Shown here: positions 8,163-21,090 of the stretch, piece after piece
Numbering within the stretch: position 1 is the first letter of the stretch
How the letters are laid out: each line of letters begins with the position of its first letter
Source: Gammaproteobacteria bacterium
GTDB lineage: Bacteria > Pseudomonadota > Gammaproteobacteria > Arenicellales > JAANXG01
Direction of reading: 5' to 3'
Assembly (NCBI GenBank): GCA_024638505.1
Contig: JAHEKE010000001.1
Coordinates: 293,718-350,713 of the forward strand
DNA length: 56,996 nt
Notes under the pieces: generated by a model
Seen by the model: the letters and a program-made list of their open reading frames with translations, nothing else
Told to the model about the DNA's origin: nothing
Databases searched by the model: none
Translations under genes and position numbers: made by a program

Positions 8163-8819
8163 GTGACCCGCATCAAGCCGGACTTGGTTAAGGCTGAATT
8201 TATGCTAGGCCAAGGGTTGAGCGCGCTGGGCCTCTCTGTTCCGGCGGGTGGCGTACAAAGCATGCTCAGCTACCTGCAACTGCTTGAAAAATGGGGACGG
8301 ACATATAACCTTAGCGCAATCCGAGAGCTGTCGGTAATGGTGCCGCAGCATTTACTGGACAGCCTGAGTGCAGCACCCTACCTCAAAGGCAGAAGGGTGT
8401 TAGACGTCGGTTCCGGTCCGGGTTTGCCCGGGCTCCCGCTGGCCATCGTGTTTCCGCAGCTGTCGGTTACGCTGCTCGAAAGCCGCCATAAAAGGGTGCA
8501 ATTTCTGTTGCACGTCGTGGCTCAGCTGCGCTTGACTAATGTCGACGTTGTGCATCAGCGTGTCGAACAATATCAGCCGGCGGCGAAATTTGATACGCTT
8601 ATCACGCGTGCGTTCAGCAGCATTACCGAGTTCGTCGGTAAGGCGGAACACCTGTGTGCCAGAGATGGTCGTTTGATCGCTTTGAAAGGGCGGTACCCCC
8701 GCGCCGAGCTGGATGCAGCAAAGCGCAGCGGTGTCGCCACTTCGGCGGTACACCACGTCGAAGTTCCCGGGCTGGCAGCGCAGCGTCACATTGTTATCCT
8801 CAACCCACGGCGCGGGTAG
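8163..8819 (+). CDS. rsmG: 16S rRNA (guanine-527-N7) methyltransferase
   Basis: 218 residues with a GTG start preceded by TAGGA. The N-terminal helical part has LLEKWGRTYNLSAIRE, and the SAM-binding motif is VLDVGSGPGLPGLPLAI (about residues 79-95), followed by LLESRHKRVQFL. These are diagnostic for RsmG (GidB), which methylates G527 of 16S rRNA. It is followed by parA and parB as in many gammaproteobacteria, but mnmG, the usual upstream neighbour, is absent and a PP2C gene lies there instead. Confidence 0.95.
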   Translation: MTRIKPDLVKAEFMLGQGLSALGLSVPAGGVQSMLSYLQLLEKWGRTYNLSAIRELSVMVPQHLLDSLSAAPYLKGRRVLDVGSGPGLPGLPLAIVFPQLSVTLLESRHKRVQFLLHVVAQLRLTNVDVVHQRVEQYQPAAKFDTLITRAFSSITEFVGKAEHLCARDGRLIALKGRYPRAELDAAKRSGVATSAVHHVEVPGLAAQRHIVILNPRRG

Positions 8820-8847
8820 CATAAATAAAAGGAATAAGCACAGGCAA

Positions 8848-9615
8848 ATGAGTAAAATTCTGGCCGTCACCAATCAGAAGGGCGGCGTCGGAAAAACGAC
8901 TACCGGGATCAATCTGGCTGCGTCACTGGCACGCGCCGAGAGAAAAGTACTGCTGATTGATCTCGACCCACAAGGCAACGCTACCGTAGGCAGCGGTGTG
9001 GACAAGGACGGCCAGGAATACTCCATATATGATGTGCTGATCGGAGGGTGTGATGTCACCAGCGCAATCCTGCCGACGGATAGTGGGTATGATTTGGTTC
9101 CGGCAAACCCGGATCTGGCTGGGGCCCAGGTAGAGCTGATCGATGAAATAGGACGGGAGTTGAGACTGCGTAAAGCGCTTGAACCCATACACGGCCGTTA
9201 TGACTATGTGCTCATCGACTGCCCGCCTTCGCTGAATTTGCTAACGGTCAACGCACTGGTGGCAGCGGATGCGGTCATGATTCCAATGCAGTGCGAATAT
9301 TTTGCTTTAGAGGGCCTGTCGGCACTGGTAGATACAGTGCGCAAGGTAAGAGAAGCGTTGAATCCTAAACTGAGGATAGAAGGACTGTTAAGGACCATGT
9401 TTGATGGACGTAATACGCTGTCTAACGAAGTGTCGGAGCAATTGCAGAAGCATTTCGGGGACAAGGTTTACAACACTATTATCCCGCGAAACGTCCGTCT
9501 TGCTGAAGCACCCAGCTACGGCAAGGCGGTAATACACTATGATGCCGCCTCAAAAGGCGCGCAGGCCTACCAGGCCCTGGCCGGGGAAATCATCCGGCGA
9601 GAGGAGGCAGCGTGA
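8848..9615 (+). CDS. parA: chromosome partitioning ATPase ParA (Soj)
   Basis: 255 residues from the ATG at 8848; the open frame extends upstream into the rsmG tail, but the conserved N-terminus MSKILAVTNQKGGVGKTTT starts here. The deviant Walker A KGGVGKTT, DLDPQGNAT, the Walker B region YDYVLIDCPPSLNLLTVNAL and the ending PSYGKAVIHYD are standard for chromosomal ParA. With ParB it moves the replication-origin region to the cell poles or quarter positions. Its TGA overlaps the GTG of parB. Confidence 0.95.
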   Translation: MSKILAVTNQKGGVGKTTTGINLAASLARAERKVLLIDLDPQGNATVGSGVDKDGQEYSIYDVLIGGCDVTSAILPTDSGYDLVPANPDLAGAQVELIDEIGRELRLRKALEPIHGRYDYVLIDCPPSLNLLTVNALVAADAVMIPMQCEYFALEGLSALVDTVRKVREALNPKLRIEGLLRTMFDGRNTLSNEVSEQLQKHFGDKVYNTIIPRNVRLAEAPSYGKAVIHYDAASKGAQAYQALAGEIIRREEAA

Positions 9616-10463
9616 GTAAAACTAAGAAGAAAAGGTTGGGTCGTGGACTGGATGCGCTGTTGGGCGAGACCGCTGTCGCTGCAGAAACGCAAGACAAGTT
9701 GCGTCAGATACCAATCGACATGCTTAAGCGGGGACAGTATCAGCCGCGCACCCGCATGGACAAGGACGCGCTGGACGAGTTGTCACAATCCATACGGGCT
9801 CGAGGTGTGGTGCAGCCCATCGTTGTGCGACCCCTGAGCGATGGAGACTATGAAATTATTGCCGGCGAACGTCGATGGCGCGCAGCACAGCTGGCAGGCC
9901 TCGATAGCGTGCCCGTCGTGGTGCGGGATATTCCGGATGAAGCGGCATTGGTAATCGCGCTGATCGAAAACATACAGCGGGAGGATTTAAATCCCATAGA
10001 AGAAGGTACCGGTTTAAAGCGCCTGCTGGATGAGTTTGGCCTGACCCACGAGCAGGTCGCCGCCGGGGTGGGCCGGTCGCGCTCAGCGGTGACGAATATG
10101 CTGCGTCTGCTGACGTTGAGCGATAAAGCTAAAGAGCTGTTGGAAACGGGAAAACTGGAGATGGGCCACGCCAGAGCCCTTCTCACATTGCCGGGCCCGA
10201 AGCAGGAAGCGCTGGCGCAGGAGATCGTAAGCAGAGGGCTTTCGGTCAGGCAAGCTGAGCAGATGGTGCGACGTATTCAGCAGGGTAAGCCGAAGAAATC
10301 AAGCAAGGGGCCGGTGAGTTCGGACGTGCTGCAGCTGCAGCAAAGGCTGTCGGAAAAACTGGGAGCGAAGGTCAGCATCAAGGACAAGAAGGGAAAGGGC
10401 AGGGTGATCATCGAGTATCACAGCCTGGACCAGCTGGACGGCATACTGGCTCACATCAGTTAA
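9612..10463 (+). CDS. parB: chromosome partitioning protein ParB (Spo0J)
   Basis: 283 residues, GTG start overlapping the parA stop. The N-terminal RLGRGLDALLG motif that contacts ParA is present, then QPRTRMD, the CTP-binding/arginine box GERRWRAAQLAG with VIALIENIQREDLNPIEEG, a helix-turn-helix (TLEQ-type GLTHEQVAAGVGRSRSAVTN) and a C-terminal dimerisation domain (KDKKGKGRVIIEYHSLDQLD). It should bind parS sites and spread as a CTP-dependent clamp. No convincing parS 16-mer was seen by eye in the window. Confidence 0.95.
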   Translation: MSKTKKKRLGRGLDALLGETAVAAETQDKLRQIPIDMLKRGQYQPRTRMDKDALDELSQSIRARGVVQPIVVRPLSDGDYEIIAGERRWRAAQLAGLDSVPVVVRDIPDEAALVIALIENIQREDLNPIEEGTGLKRLLDEFGLTHEQVAAGVGRSRSAVTNMLRLLTLSDKAKELLETGKLEMGHARALLTLPGPKQEALAQEIVSRGLSVRQAEQMVRRIQQGKPKKSSKGPVSSDVLQLQQRLSEKLGAKVSIKDKKGKGRVIIEYHSLDQLDGILAHIS

Positions 10464-10486
10464 ACAGCAAGTGAACGGCGCCAATG

Positions 10487-10515
10487 TTGACCCGTACTAT
10501 GCCCTCTCTTATACT
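10487..10515 (+). promoter_or_regulatory. sigma-70 promoter of the ATP synthase operon
   Basis: TTGACC at 10487-10492 and TATACT at 10510-10515 are separated by exactly 17 bases, a near-consensus housekeeping promoter. It lies in the 135-bp gap between parB and atpI and would start transcription near 10522, about 77 bases before the chosen atpI start. Confidence 0.7.
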
Positions 10516-10598
10516 TCGCCGCCTTTTGTTGCGGTGCATCCAAAGCGAAGGGGAGCGTGGCTTGCGGGCACGGCGGCGGTGGGAACGGAGAGCGTTTG

Positions 10599-11901
<1,303 letters not shown>

Positions 11902-11937
11902 AGACAACGTGAACGGTTTTGGTTCTTAAATAAATAG

Positions 11938-12192
<255 letters not shown>

Positions 12193-12222
12193 TAGGGGCG
12201 GCCCGTTGCCTAGGAGACGTCC

Positions 12223-12693
12223 ATGAATATCAATCTCACACTAATTGGTCAGTCCATCGCGTTCGCGGTATTCGTTTGGTTTTGCATGAAGTTCGTGTGG
12301 CCGCCCATAATGCGGGCGCTGGAAGAGCGTAAAAAGAATATCGCCGAGGGCCTTGCTGCCGCCGAGCGCGGCAGGAAGGAGCACGAGCTGAGCGAGAAGC
12401 GCGCGGCCGAGGTGATCAGGGAGGCCAAAGGAAAAGCAGCCGATATTATTGCCGGCGCTGAGAAACGCGGCGCTGAAATCGTGGAGGAAGCGAAGAGTGA
12501 CGCTAAGGTAGAGGGTCAGCGCATCATCACAGCCGCACAGGGCGAGATTGAGCAGGAAATAAACAGGGCGAGGGAGACTTTACGCGGCGAATTAGCAGCG
12601 CTGGCCACCGCCGGCGCGGAGCAGATCCTGGGCAGGGAGATCGATTCCGGCACCCACAGCAAGATGTTGGACGAGCTCGCGGCCCAATTGTAG
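12223..12693 (+). CDS. atpF: F1Fo ATP synthase subunit b
   Basis: 156 residues, the usual length. One membrane helix at the N-terminus (IGQSIAFAVFVWFCMKFVWPPI) is followed by a long charged coiled coil (ALEERKKNIAEGLAAAERGRKEHEL and onward) that forms the peripheral stalk. Order c-b-delta-alpha is the standard proteobacterial operon order. Confidence 0.95.
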   Translation: MNINLTLIGQSIAFAVFVWFCMKFVWPPIMRALEERKKNIAEGLAAAERGRKEHELSEKRAAEVIREAKGKAADIIAGAEKRGAEIVEEAKSDAKVEGQRIITAAQGEIEQEINRARETLRGELAALATAGAEQILGREIDSGTHSKMLDELAAQL

Positions 12694-12706
12694 CCAAGGA
12701 CCAGGG

Positions 12707-13243
12707 ATGAGCGAATACCACACCATTGCCCGACCTTACGCCCAAGCCGTATTCGAATTAGCCCAGGCGTCATCAAATTTTCAGCAATGGTCAGACATGT
12801 TGGCCTGGGCATCGGCGGTTGCGGCGGATGCCGAGGTACAAGAATTAGTGCAGAATCCTCGGGTTGAGCGGGACGCACTGGTGCGGCTGTTCGGGGATAT
12901 CGTCGGCGAACGGATGTTCGAGCAGTCCGCAAATTTTCTCCGCCTGGTTATCCAAAACGGGCGGGTTTTCGCCCTCCCCAGCATTGCCAGTCAGTTTGAG
13001 ACCATGCGGGCAGAGGCTGAAGGGACCATTGAGGCCGAGCTGATTTCGGCACTGCACGTCAGCGACGATCAGCGAACCAAGCTCGCACAGTCGCTGTCAC
13101 AGCGGTTGGGCAGAGAGGTGTCGTTACAGGTGACGCATGACCCGAACCTGATCGGAGGGGCGGTACTCAGAGCCGGCGATTTAGTGATTGACGCCTCTGT
13201 CAAGGGACGTTTGCAGAAGCTGGCGGCCAATCTGGCACGTTAA
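12707..13243 (+). CDS. atpH: F1Fo ATP synthase subunit delta
   Basis: 178 residues. The N-terminus TIARPYAQAVFELAQ and the C-terminal DPNLIGGAVLRAGDLVIDASVKGRLQKL are conserved landmarks of the delta subunit, which joins the b stalk to the top of the alpha/beta hexamer. It starts 13 bases after atpF with a short AGGGATG context. Confidence 0.95.
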   Translation: MSEYHTIARPYAQAVFELAQASSNFQQWSDMLAWASAVAADAEVQELVQNPRVERDALVRLFGDIVGERMFEQSANFLRLVIQNGRVFALPSIASQFETMRAEAEGTIEAELISALHVSDDQRTKLAQSLSQRLGREVSLQVTHDPNLIGGAVLRAGDLVIDASVKGRLQKLAANLAR

Positions 13244-13272
13244 TGAATTTAAAAAAGTATTGAGGATTAGTT

Positions 13273-14820
13273 ATGACCACCCAGCTGAATCCATCAGAAA
13301 TCAGTGAGCTGATTAAAGAAAGGATTAAGAGCTTCGAAGCAGTAGCGGAAGCACGCACCGAGGGTACCGTCGTCAGCTTAACCGATGGCATAACCCGAGT
13401 TCACGGACTCGCAGATGCCATGCAGGGCGAAATGCTGGAGTTTCCTGGCGACACCTTTGGCCTTGCCTTGAACCTGGAGCGGGACTCGGTCGGCGCGGTT
13501 ATCCTAGGTGACTATGAACACATCACAGAGGGAGACACGGTTAAATGTACTGGACGCATCTTGGAGGTTCCCGTCGGGGAGTCTCTTATTGGGCGCGTAG
13601 TCGATTCGCTGGGAGCGCCGATCGATGGCAAGGGTCCGGTTGAGGCCGAAAAATCCTCTCCCATCGAAAAGGTCGCACCCGGAGTTATCAGCAGGCAGTC
13701 GGTGTCACAGCCGGTGCAAACTGGGCTGAAATCGATCGACTCAATGGTGCCGGTTGGGCGCGGCCAGCGAGAGCTAATCATTGGCGACCGACAAACTGGA
13801 AAAACGGCAGTAGCGATCGATACCATCATCAATCAAAAAGGGAAAGACCTGATTTGTGTTTACGTCGCCATTGGCCAGAAGGCCTCAAGCATCGCTAACG
13901 TGGTGCGCAAACTCGACGAGCACGGAGCCATGGATCACACCATAGTAGTGGCTGCACCAGCTTCAGAATCCGCTGCAATGCAATACATCGCCCCGTATTC
14001 AGGCTGCGCGATGGGAGAGTTTTTCCGCGACAAGGGCGAGGATGCCCTTATAATTTACGATGACCTGACCAAACAGGCCTGGGCTTACAGGCAGGTAAGC
14101 CTTTTGCTGCGGCGGCCGCCAGGACGTGAAGCCTACCCCGGGGATGTGTTCTATCTGCATTCGCGCCTGCTGGAGCGAGCGGCAAGGGTGAACGCGGACT
14201 ACGTAGAACAAGTAACTGATGGTGCGGTAAAAGGGAAGACCGGCTCGTTGACCGCTTTACCGATCATCGAAACTCAGGCGGGAGACGTATCCGCATTCGT
14301 GCCAACAAACGTGATCTCCATCACCGACGGGCAGATTTATCTTGAGTCTGATTTGTTTAATGCCGGCATACGCCCTGCGATCAATGCCGGCCTGTCCGTA
14401 TCCCGGGTCGGCGGCGCTGCGCAGACCGGTCTGATTAAGAAGCTCGGCGGTGGCGTACGTCTGGCCTTGGCGCAGTACCGCGAGCTCGCGGCGTTTGCAC
14501 AGTTTGCCTCCGACCTCGATGAAGCAACGCGGCGGCAGCTGGAGCGTGGCCAGCGCATTACGGAAGTTATGAAGCAGAATCAGTATTCGCCCATGTCCGT
14601 GGGTGAAATGGCACTGTCTCTGTTCGCCGCTAATGAGGGTTACCTGGACGACGTTGAGGTGAATAAAGTCGTCGATTTTGAGTCAGCCATGCAGTCCTAT
14701 GTTAAGGCCGAGTTCGCGCACGTGCTGGATCAGATGAATAGTACTTTGGAGTACAGTGACGAGGTGCAAAGCGGCCTGCACGAAGCGCTCAAGACCTTCA
14801 AGGAAAAAGGGTCATGGTAA
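13273..14820 (+). CDS. atpA: F1Fo ATP synthase subunit alpha
   Basis: 515 residues, close to the usual 513. It starts with [14 protein letters not shown], has the Walker [10 protein letters not shown] (about 170-178), [16 protein letters not shown], the arginine finger region [11 protein letters not shown]-type (here [18 protein letters not shown]) and ends at W515 in the KGSW tail. It forms the non-catalytic nucleotide sites of F1. Confidence 0.97.
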   Translation: MTTQLNPSEISELIKERIKSFEAVAEARTEGTVVSLTDGITRVHGLADAMQGEMLEFPGDTFGLALNLERDSVGAVILGDYEHITEGDTVKCTGRILEVPVGESLIGRVVDSLGAPIDGKGPVEAEKSSPIEKVAPGVISRQSVSQPVQTGLKSIDSMVPVGRGQRELIIGDRQTGKTAVAIDTIINQKGKDLICVYVAIGQKASSIANVVRKLDEHGAMDHTIVVAAPASESAAMQYIAPYSGCAMGEFFRDKGEDALIIYDDLTKQAWAYRQVSLLLRRPPGREAYPGDVFYLHSRLLERAARVNADYVEQVTDGAVKGKTGSLTALPIIETQAGDVSAFVPTNVISITDGQIYLESDLFNAGIRPAINAGLSVSRVGGAAQTGLIKKLGGGVRLALAQYRELAAFAQFASDLDEATRRQLERGQRITEVMKQNQYSPMSVGEMALSLFAANEGYLDDVEVNKVVDFESAMQSYVKAEFAHVLDQMNSTLEYSDEVQSGLHEALKTFKEKGSW

Positions 14821-14908
14821 AAGCGAGCGCGGCGAGTTAGCGCAGGTGATTTTCTGAGCGGTAACTATGAAGCCTGATAAACCGTCATTTATTAAAGAGA
14901 ACTAGCTT

Positions 14909-15772
14909 ATGCCTGGCGCGAAAGAAATACGTACCAAGATAAAAAGTATCCAGAATACGCAGAAGATAACCAAGGCCATGGAGATGGTTGCCGCCAGCAA
15001 AATGCGTAAGGCACAGGACCGTATGAACGCCGCCCGACCTTATGCGCTCAAAATCCGCAACGTCGTGGCGCATTTGGCCCACGCCAGTACGGAGTACCAT
15101 CACCCCTTTCTGCTTGAGCGAGAGGCGAAGCAGGTGGGCTATATAGTAGTGTCATCAGACCGAGGGTTATGCGGCGGCCTCAACGTAAACCTGTTCAGAG
15201 CGGCGCTGAACGATATGGATAAATGGGGCAACGGCGGGGCGGAACTCAGCTTCAGCCTGATTGGGGCCAAGGCGCTTGGTTTTTTCAAGCGGTTTGGTGC
15301 GAACATCGTCTCGGAAACATCGCATATAGGGGATGCGCCGTCGTTGATGGACCTGATCGGCGCGATCAAGGTGATGCTGGACGCGTACTCAGAAGGACAA
15401 TTAGACAGGCTATTCTTCGTGCACAACGAGTTCGTCAATACTATGACGCAGAAGCCGGTCATCGAGCAGCTGCTTCCTCTGTTGCCGGATGAGGAGGAGA
15501 GTCTGAAGAAGAATCACTGGGACTATCTGTATGAGCCGGACGCCAAGGCAGCGCTGGACATTCTGTTGACGCGTTACATTGAATCTCTGATCTATCAAGG
15601 CGTAGTCGAGAACATCGCCTGCGAACAGTCTGCGCGCATGGTGGCGATGAAGTCCGCCTCTGACAATGCGGGGGATCTGATTGACGAATTACAGCTGATC
15701 TATAACAAGGCCCGTCAGGCTGCAATCACCCAAGAGATTTCTGAAATTGTCGGCGGCGCAGCGGCGGTTTAA
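14909..15772 (+). CDS. atpG: F1Fo ATP synthase subunit gamma
   Basis: 287 residues. The N-terminus [20 protein letters not shown]-type rotor helix, [15 protein letters not shown], and the C-terminal [20 protein letters not shown] are hallmarks of the central-stalk gamma subunit that turns inside the hexamer. Confidence 0.97.
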   Translation: MPGAKEIRTKIKSIQNTQKITKAMEMVAASKMRKAQDRMNAARPYALKIRNVVAHLAHASTEYHHPFLLEREAKQVGYIVVSSDRGLCGGLNVNLFRAALNDMDKWGNGGAELSFSLIGAKALGFFKRFGANIVSETSHIGDAPSLMDLIGAIKVMLDAYSEGQLDRLFFVHNEFVNTMTQKPVIEQLLPLLPDEEESLKKNHWDYLYEPDAKAALDILLTRYIESLIYQGVVENIACEQSARMVAMKSASDNAGDLIDELQLIYNKARQAAITQEISEIVGGAAAV

Positions 15773-15844
15773 AGCAAAAGTTACAGGGTTTAACTTACAG
15801 GAGAAAAGTGGCCTTAGCGCTGCTCCTGATTTAATGAGGACTAA

Positions 15845-17227
<1,383 letters not shown>

Positions 17228-17244
17228 CAACGCGGAGACAGCTA

Positions 17245-17661
17245 ATGGCTATGACCTTACATGTTGATATCGCGAGCGCTGAAGAAGAGATTCATTCGGG
17301 AACGGCGGAAGCCGTATTCGCGCCGGCAGAAATGGGTGAAGTCGGGATTTATCCGCGTCACGCACCGCTGCTGGCCCAACTCAAACCGGGTGAAGTCCGG
17401 GTGCAAACCAGCGGGGGGGAAGAGCTGTTCTTTTTCGTATCCGGCGGCCTGCTGGAAGTTCAGCCTCACATCGTGACCATACTGGCGGATACGGCGATTA
17501 GGGCCAAGGATCTCGATGAGGCGCAGGCGGTTGAGGCCGAGCAAAGAGCGAAAAAGGCCATGCAGGATGCCAAGTCTGATATCGAATTTGCCAAGGCTAA
17601 AGCTGAGTTGGCTCAGCAGATGGCGCAGCTCAGAGCTATAAAAAAGCTCAGAAAGCGCTAG
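17245..17661 (+). CDS. atpC: F1Fo ATP synthase subunit epsilon
   Basis: 138 residues. The N-terminal beta-sandwich (GTAEAVFAPAEMGEVGIYPRH and FVSGGLLEVQPHIVTILAD) and the C-terminal helical hairpin rich in Ala, Lys and Glu are typical of epsilon, which couples rotor to F1 and inhibits ATP hydrolysis. It is the last gene of the operon; a weak 5-bp hairpin follows without a U-tract. Confidence 0.96.
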   Translation: MAMTLHVDIASAEEEIHSGTAEAVFAPAEMGEVGIYPRHAPLLAQLKPGEVRVQTSGGEELFFFVSGGLLEVQPHIVTILADTAIRAKDLDEAQAVEAEQRAKKAMQDAKSDIEFAKAKAELAQQMAQLRAIKKLRKR

Positions 17662-17750
17662 TTTCACCGCACGCCCCCTCCGCTTGTGAGGAGGCTGGTA
17701 TGGGCAGACTGCCACCGCCATTCCCGATGTGGTAATGCTATAGTCAATCC

Positions 17751-19139
17751 ATGAGCGCCCAAGTTGAACAGAGCCTGGAAGTGATCGTACTGGCCGCCGG
17801 TAAGGGCACTCGCATGTACTCTGATTTGCCTAAAGTGCTGCATGAGCTCGCGGGTGAGCCTCTGCTGGCCCACGTCCTTCGCTGCGTCAAGCAGCTCAGT
17901 CCACGGGCCGTGCACGTTGTTTACGGGCATGGAGCAGAAGCCGTTCGTTCCCGTTTTCAATCAGAAAAGGTCAACTGGATTCTGCAAAGTGAGCAACAGG
18001 GCACGGGGCATGCTGTTAAGACTGCCCTACCCAGTCTGCATCCTGACTCCAAGGCTTTGATCGTATATGGTGATGTGCCATTGGCAGATCCAGTTGAGTT
18101 ATCGGCGTTGACAGAGGCGGCAGACGCAGGCAGACCGGCGCTATTGACGGCGAAGTTGGATAATCCGAACGGATACGGACGCGTTGTTAGAATGGAGAAC
18201 GGCAGCGTGAGGCGGATCGTTGAGCAAAAGGACGCCGGCTCGGCAGAGCTGCGTATAACAGAGGTGAATACCGGGTTTGTCGCAGCAAAAGTTTCTGACT
18301 TGGCTCGCTGGCTAGAACGCGTTGATAACTGCAATGCCCAGAAAGAGTACTATCTGACAGACCTGATTGCGGTTGCGGCGAATGAGGGGTGCGCCATCGC
18401 CGATAAACAGGTTTTAGATGCGGCCAGCGTACAAGGGGTAAATTCTAAAACGGATCTTGCGCTGCTTGAGCGCTACTACCAGAGGAAACGTGCCGGGACT
18501 TATCTGCAACAGGGGGTGACCATCATCGACCCCGGCCGCTTAGATGTCAGAGGGGAAGTGGCCTTCGGCTGTGACTGTGTAGTCGATGTCAACGTTGTTC
18601 TTCAGGGCCCGCTGCAGATCGGTGATGGTGTTTACATTGAGGCGAACAGCATTATACGTAGATCGACTATTGGTGATCATGTGCATATCAAGCCACACTG
18701 CGTAATCGAGGGCGCGGCGATTGGGCCTAAAGCTATTATTGGGCCTTTTGCCCGTATTCGCCCCGGTACAAAAACCGCGGATGATGTGCATATCGGTAAT
18801 TTTGTAGAGGTCAAGAACAGCGCGCTCGGCAGTGGCACGAAAGTGAATCACTTGAGCTATGTTGGCGATAGCACCGTAGGAAGTGGGGTAAATATTGGTG
18901 CGGGGGTCATTACCTGTAATTATGACGGAAAGTATAAACACCAGACGCAGATTGGTGATAATGTTTTTGTTGGCTCGGACAGTCAGCTGATTGCGCCGGT
19001 AAAGCTGGGTGATGGCGCCATTGTCGGGGCGGGCTCCACCATAACGCACGATGTTCCGGCGGATACCTTGGCGCTTGGCCGCGCCAAGCAGAAGCTGGTC
19101 AAGAGCCGGCGCCGTCCGCAGAAAAAAGATTCAGACTAA
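17751..19139 (+). CDS. glmU: bifunctional UDP-N-acetylglucosamine pyrophosphorylase / glucosamine-1-phosphate N-acetyltransferase
   Basis: 462 residues. The N-terminal uridyltransferase domain has the nucleotide-binding VLAAGKGTRMYSDLPKVLHEL (about 12-32), QGTGHAV and VYGDVPL. The C-terminal half is a left-handed beta-helix of hexapeptide repeats (IGDGVYIEANSIIRRSTIGD and onward) with the acetyltransferase residues near HLSYVGD and NIGAGVITCNYDG. It makes UDP-GlcNAc for cell wall and LPS, using the product of glmS downstream after phosphoglucosamine mutase. A TATAGT with an extended TG lies only 6 bases before the ATG, so it is unlikely to be the main promoter. Confidence 0.97.
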   Translation: MSAQVEQSLEVIVLAAGKGTRMYSDLPKVLHELAGEPLLAHVLRCVKQLSPRAVHVVYGHGAEAVRSRFQSEKVNWILQSEQQGTGHAVKTALPSLHPDSKALIVYGDVPLADPVELSALTEAADAGRPALLTAKLDNPNGYGRVVRMENGSVRRIVEQKDAGSAELRITEVNTGFVAAKVSDLARWLERVDNCNAQKEYYLTDLIAVAANEGCAIADKQVLDAASVQGVNSKTDLALLERYYQRKRAGTYLQQGVTIIDPGRLDVRGEVAFGCDCVVDVNVVLQGPLQIGDGVYIEANSIIRRSTIGDHVHIKPHCVIEGAAIGPKAIIGPFARIRPGTKTADDVHIGNFVEVKNSALGSGTKVNHLSYVGDSTVGSGVNIGAGVITCNYDGKYKHQTQIGDNVFVGSDSQLIAPVKLGDGAIVGAGSTITHDVPADTLALGRAKQKLVKSRRRPQKKDSD

Positions 19140-19205
19140 ATTTGTAATTACGGTAAAGTTAGGTGCAGCGGCAACAACATCAAGGCGTTAAGCGGTGATT
19201 GAATA

Positions 19206-21038
19206 ATGTGCGGGATTGTCGGCGCCATCGCTGAATCGAATGTTGTTCCTTTTCTGCTGGAGGGGTTAAAGCGGCTGGAGTACCGTGGCTATGATTCCTC
19301 CGGAATCACCGTTATCGGCAGTGGCGATGATTTTGCCCGGGCGAGGAGAGTGGGCAAAGTAACCGAGCTGGAACAGGCTTTGGAGCGAGACCGCCTCTCT
19401 GGCAGCATTGGCATTGCGCATACCAGGTGGGCGACCCACGGGGCCGTGACAGAAAAAAATGCGCATCCCCACATTTGTTGGGGCAAGGTAGCTGTTGTAT
19501 GCAACGGCATCATTGAAAACTACGCTTCCCTGAAGGCACAGCAGAAGGAAAAGGGCTTCGACTTCACCTCAGATACCGATACCGAAGTGGTGGTACACCA
19601 GATCTATCAGCACTTGGATCAGGGCAAGGAGCTGAAAGATGCGGTTCAGGCAGCCACCCGGGAGCTGCGCGGGGCCTACGCTTTGGGCGTCGCCAGCACG
19701 GACCACCCAGACCGACTGATAGCGGCGCGGAATGGGCCGCCTCTACTGGTGGGCGTGGGTGCCGGCGAGGGTTTTATCGCCTCCGATATCTCGGCCCTGA
19801 TATCGGCGACGAAACAGTACTACGTCCTGGAGAACGGGGACATCGCGGACGTCCGTCGTGATGGGGTAAAGATTTTTGACATCGATGGTAATCAGGTTGA
19901 GCGCCAGCTCCATCACACGGCGCTCTCTGCCAATGGCGTCAGTTTGGGTGGATACCGCCACTACATGCAGAAGGAAATCTTCGAGCAACCAAGCGCCATT
20001 GCCGACACCCTGGAGGGGCGCGTGTCGTCAGAGCGGTTACTGGAACAGAGTTTCGGTCCCGCGGCCCAGGTTATTTTTGACAACACTGAGGCGGTACAAA
20101 TCATCGCCTGTGGAACGAGCTATCATGCCGGTCTGGTTGCTAAATACTGGTTCGAACATGTCGGTATCCCTTGTGATGTGGAAATTGCCAGCGAGTTTCG
20201 CTACCGGCGTCACGTAGTCAAACGCAACAGCCTGGTCGTGACCTTGTCTCAATCTGGGGAAACGGCTGACACGCTGGCGGCGCTTGAACATGCAAAGAAT
20301 GTAGGCTTTGGCAGCTCATTGACGATCTGCAATACGCCAGAGAGCTCGCTGGTGCGCGCCTCGGACTTGGCGCTGATGATGCACGCGGGTCCGGAGATAG
20401 GCGTGGCATCAACCAAGGCTTTTACCACTCAACTGGTCGCTTTAATGCTGCTTGGGCTGGCGCTGTGGCGGCGCAGAGATGCATATGGCGGGGAGTTTGA
20501 GGCAAAGATCATCAAACAGCTGCGCTCTCTGCCTGCCAAGGTAGAGCAGGCGTTGCAGCTTGATCCGCAAATCAAAAAACTCGCCGAGCTTTTTGCCGAC
20601 AAACAGCATGCGCTGTTTGTCGGCCGTGGCGCACAGTATCCGATTGCGCTGGAGGGAGCGCTGAAACTGAAAGAGATTTCCTATATTCATGCCGAAGCCT
20701 ATCCCGCGGGAGAATTGAAGCATGGCCCGCTGGCGCTGGTTGATGCCGCTATGCCTGTGGTGGCCGTGGCACCAAACAACGATCTGCTGGAGAAGCTGAG
20801 GTCAAACATACAGGAAGTCCGCGCGCGCGGCGGGCGCATGATCGTGTTCGCCGATGTGGACTCCGGGTTCGAGGCAGACAGTGATACCGATGTCGTCTGC
20901 GTGGCGCCGGTAGATGACAGTATATCTCCGATTATCTATACCATCCCCCTGCAGCTGCTTGCATATCACGTCGCCATAATTAAAGGTACTGACGTGGATA
21001 AGCCACGCAATCTGGCAAAGTCTGTAACGGTGGAGTGA
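19206..21038 (+). CDS. glmS: glutamine--fructose-6-phosphate aminotransferase (isomerizing)
   Basis: 610 residues, one longer than E. coli. The N-terminal nucleophile cysteine is C2 (MCGIVGAI), with LEYRGYDSSG and HTRWATHG in the glutaminase domain. Two SIS domains follow (IACGTSYHAG, SQSGETADTLAAL, GRGAQYPIALEGALKLKEISYIHAEAY), and the end is DKPRNLAKSVTVE. It makes glucosamine 6-phosphate, the first step toward UDP-GlcNAc. No glmS ribozyme is visible in the 66-base gap before it. Confidence 0.97.
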   Translation: MCGIVGAIAESNVVPFLLEGLKRLEYRGYDSSGITVIGSGDDFARARRVGKVTELEQALERDRLSGSIGIAHTRWATHGAVTEKNAHPHICWGKVAVVCNGIIENYASLKAQQKEKGFDFTSDTDTEVVVHQIYQHLDQGKELKDAVQAATRELRGAYALGVASTDHPDRLIAARNGPPLLVGVGAGEGFIASDISALISATKQYYVLENGDIADVRRDGVKIFDIDGNQVERQLHHTALSANGVSLGGYRHYMQKEIFEQPSAIADTLEGRVSSERLLEQSFGPAAQVIFDNTEAVQIIACGTSYHAGLVAKYWFEHVGIPCDVEIASEFRYRRHVVKRNSLVVTLSQSGETADTLAALEHAKNVGFGSSLTICNTPESSLVRASDLALMMHAGPEIGVASTKAFTTQLVALMLLGLALWRRRDAYGGEFEAKIIKQLRSLPAKVEQALQLDPQIKKLAELFADKQHALFVGRGAQYPIALEGALKLKEISYIHAEAYPAGELKHGPLALVDAAMPVVAVAPNNDLLEKLRSNIQEVRARGGRMIVFADVDSGFEADSDTDVVCVAPVDDSISPIIYTIPLQLLAYHVAIIKGTDVDKPRNLAKSVTVE

Positions 21039-21040
21039 AG

Positions 21041-21068
21041 CCGCTCGCGGGAGCTGCTCCGCGGGCGG
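21041..21068. terminator. strong GC-rich hairpin between convergent glmS and Rid genes
   Basis: CCGCTCGCGG at 21041-21050 pairs with CCGCGGGCGG at 21059-21068 around an 8-base loop, with a single G-U wobble. It sits 3 bases after the glmS stop. Neither strand shows a good U-tract after it, so it may act as a 3'-end protecting structure rather than a full intrinsic terminator. A small TTGCC-AGC-GGCAA hairpin follows. Confidence 0.45.
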
Positions 21069-21090
21069 AAAGGTTGCCAGCGGCAATCGG

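Noticed and set aside
17671-17695. CCTCC/GGAGG hairpin after atpC
   Set aside because: Only 5 bp and no T-tract, so not called a terminator.
17739-17744. TATAGT with extended TG before glmU
   Set aside because: Transcription would begin at or after the start codon and no -35 is present; not listed as a promoter.
19140-19205. Possible glmS ribozyme
   Set aside because: The gap is 66 bases with no matching structure, and the ribozyme is known mainly from Gram-positive bacteria.
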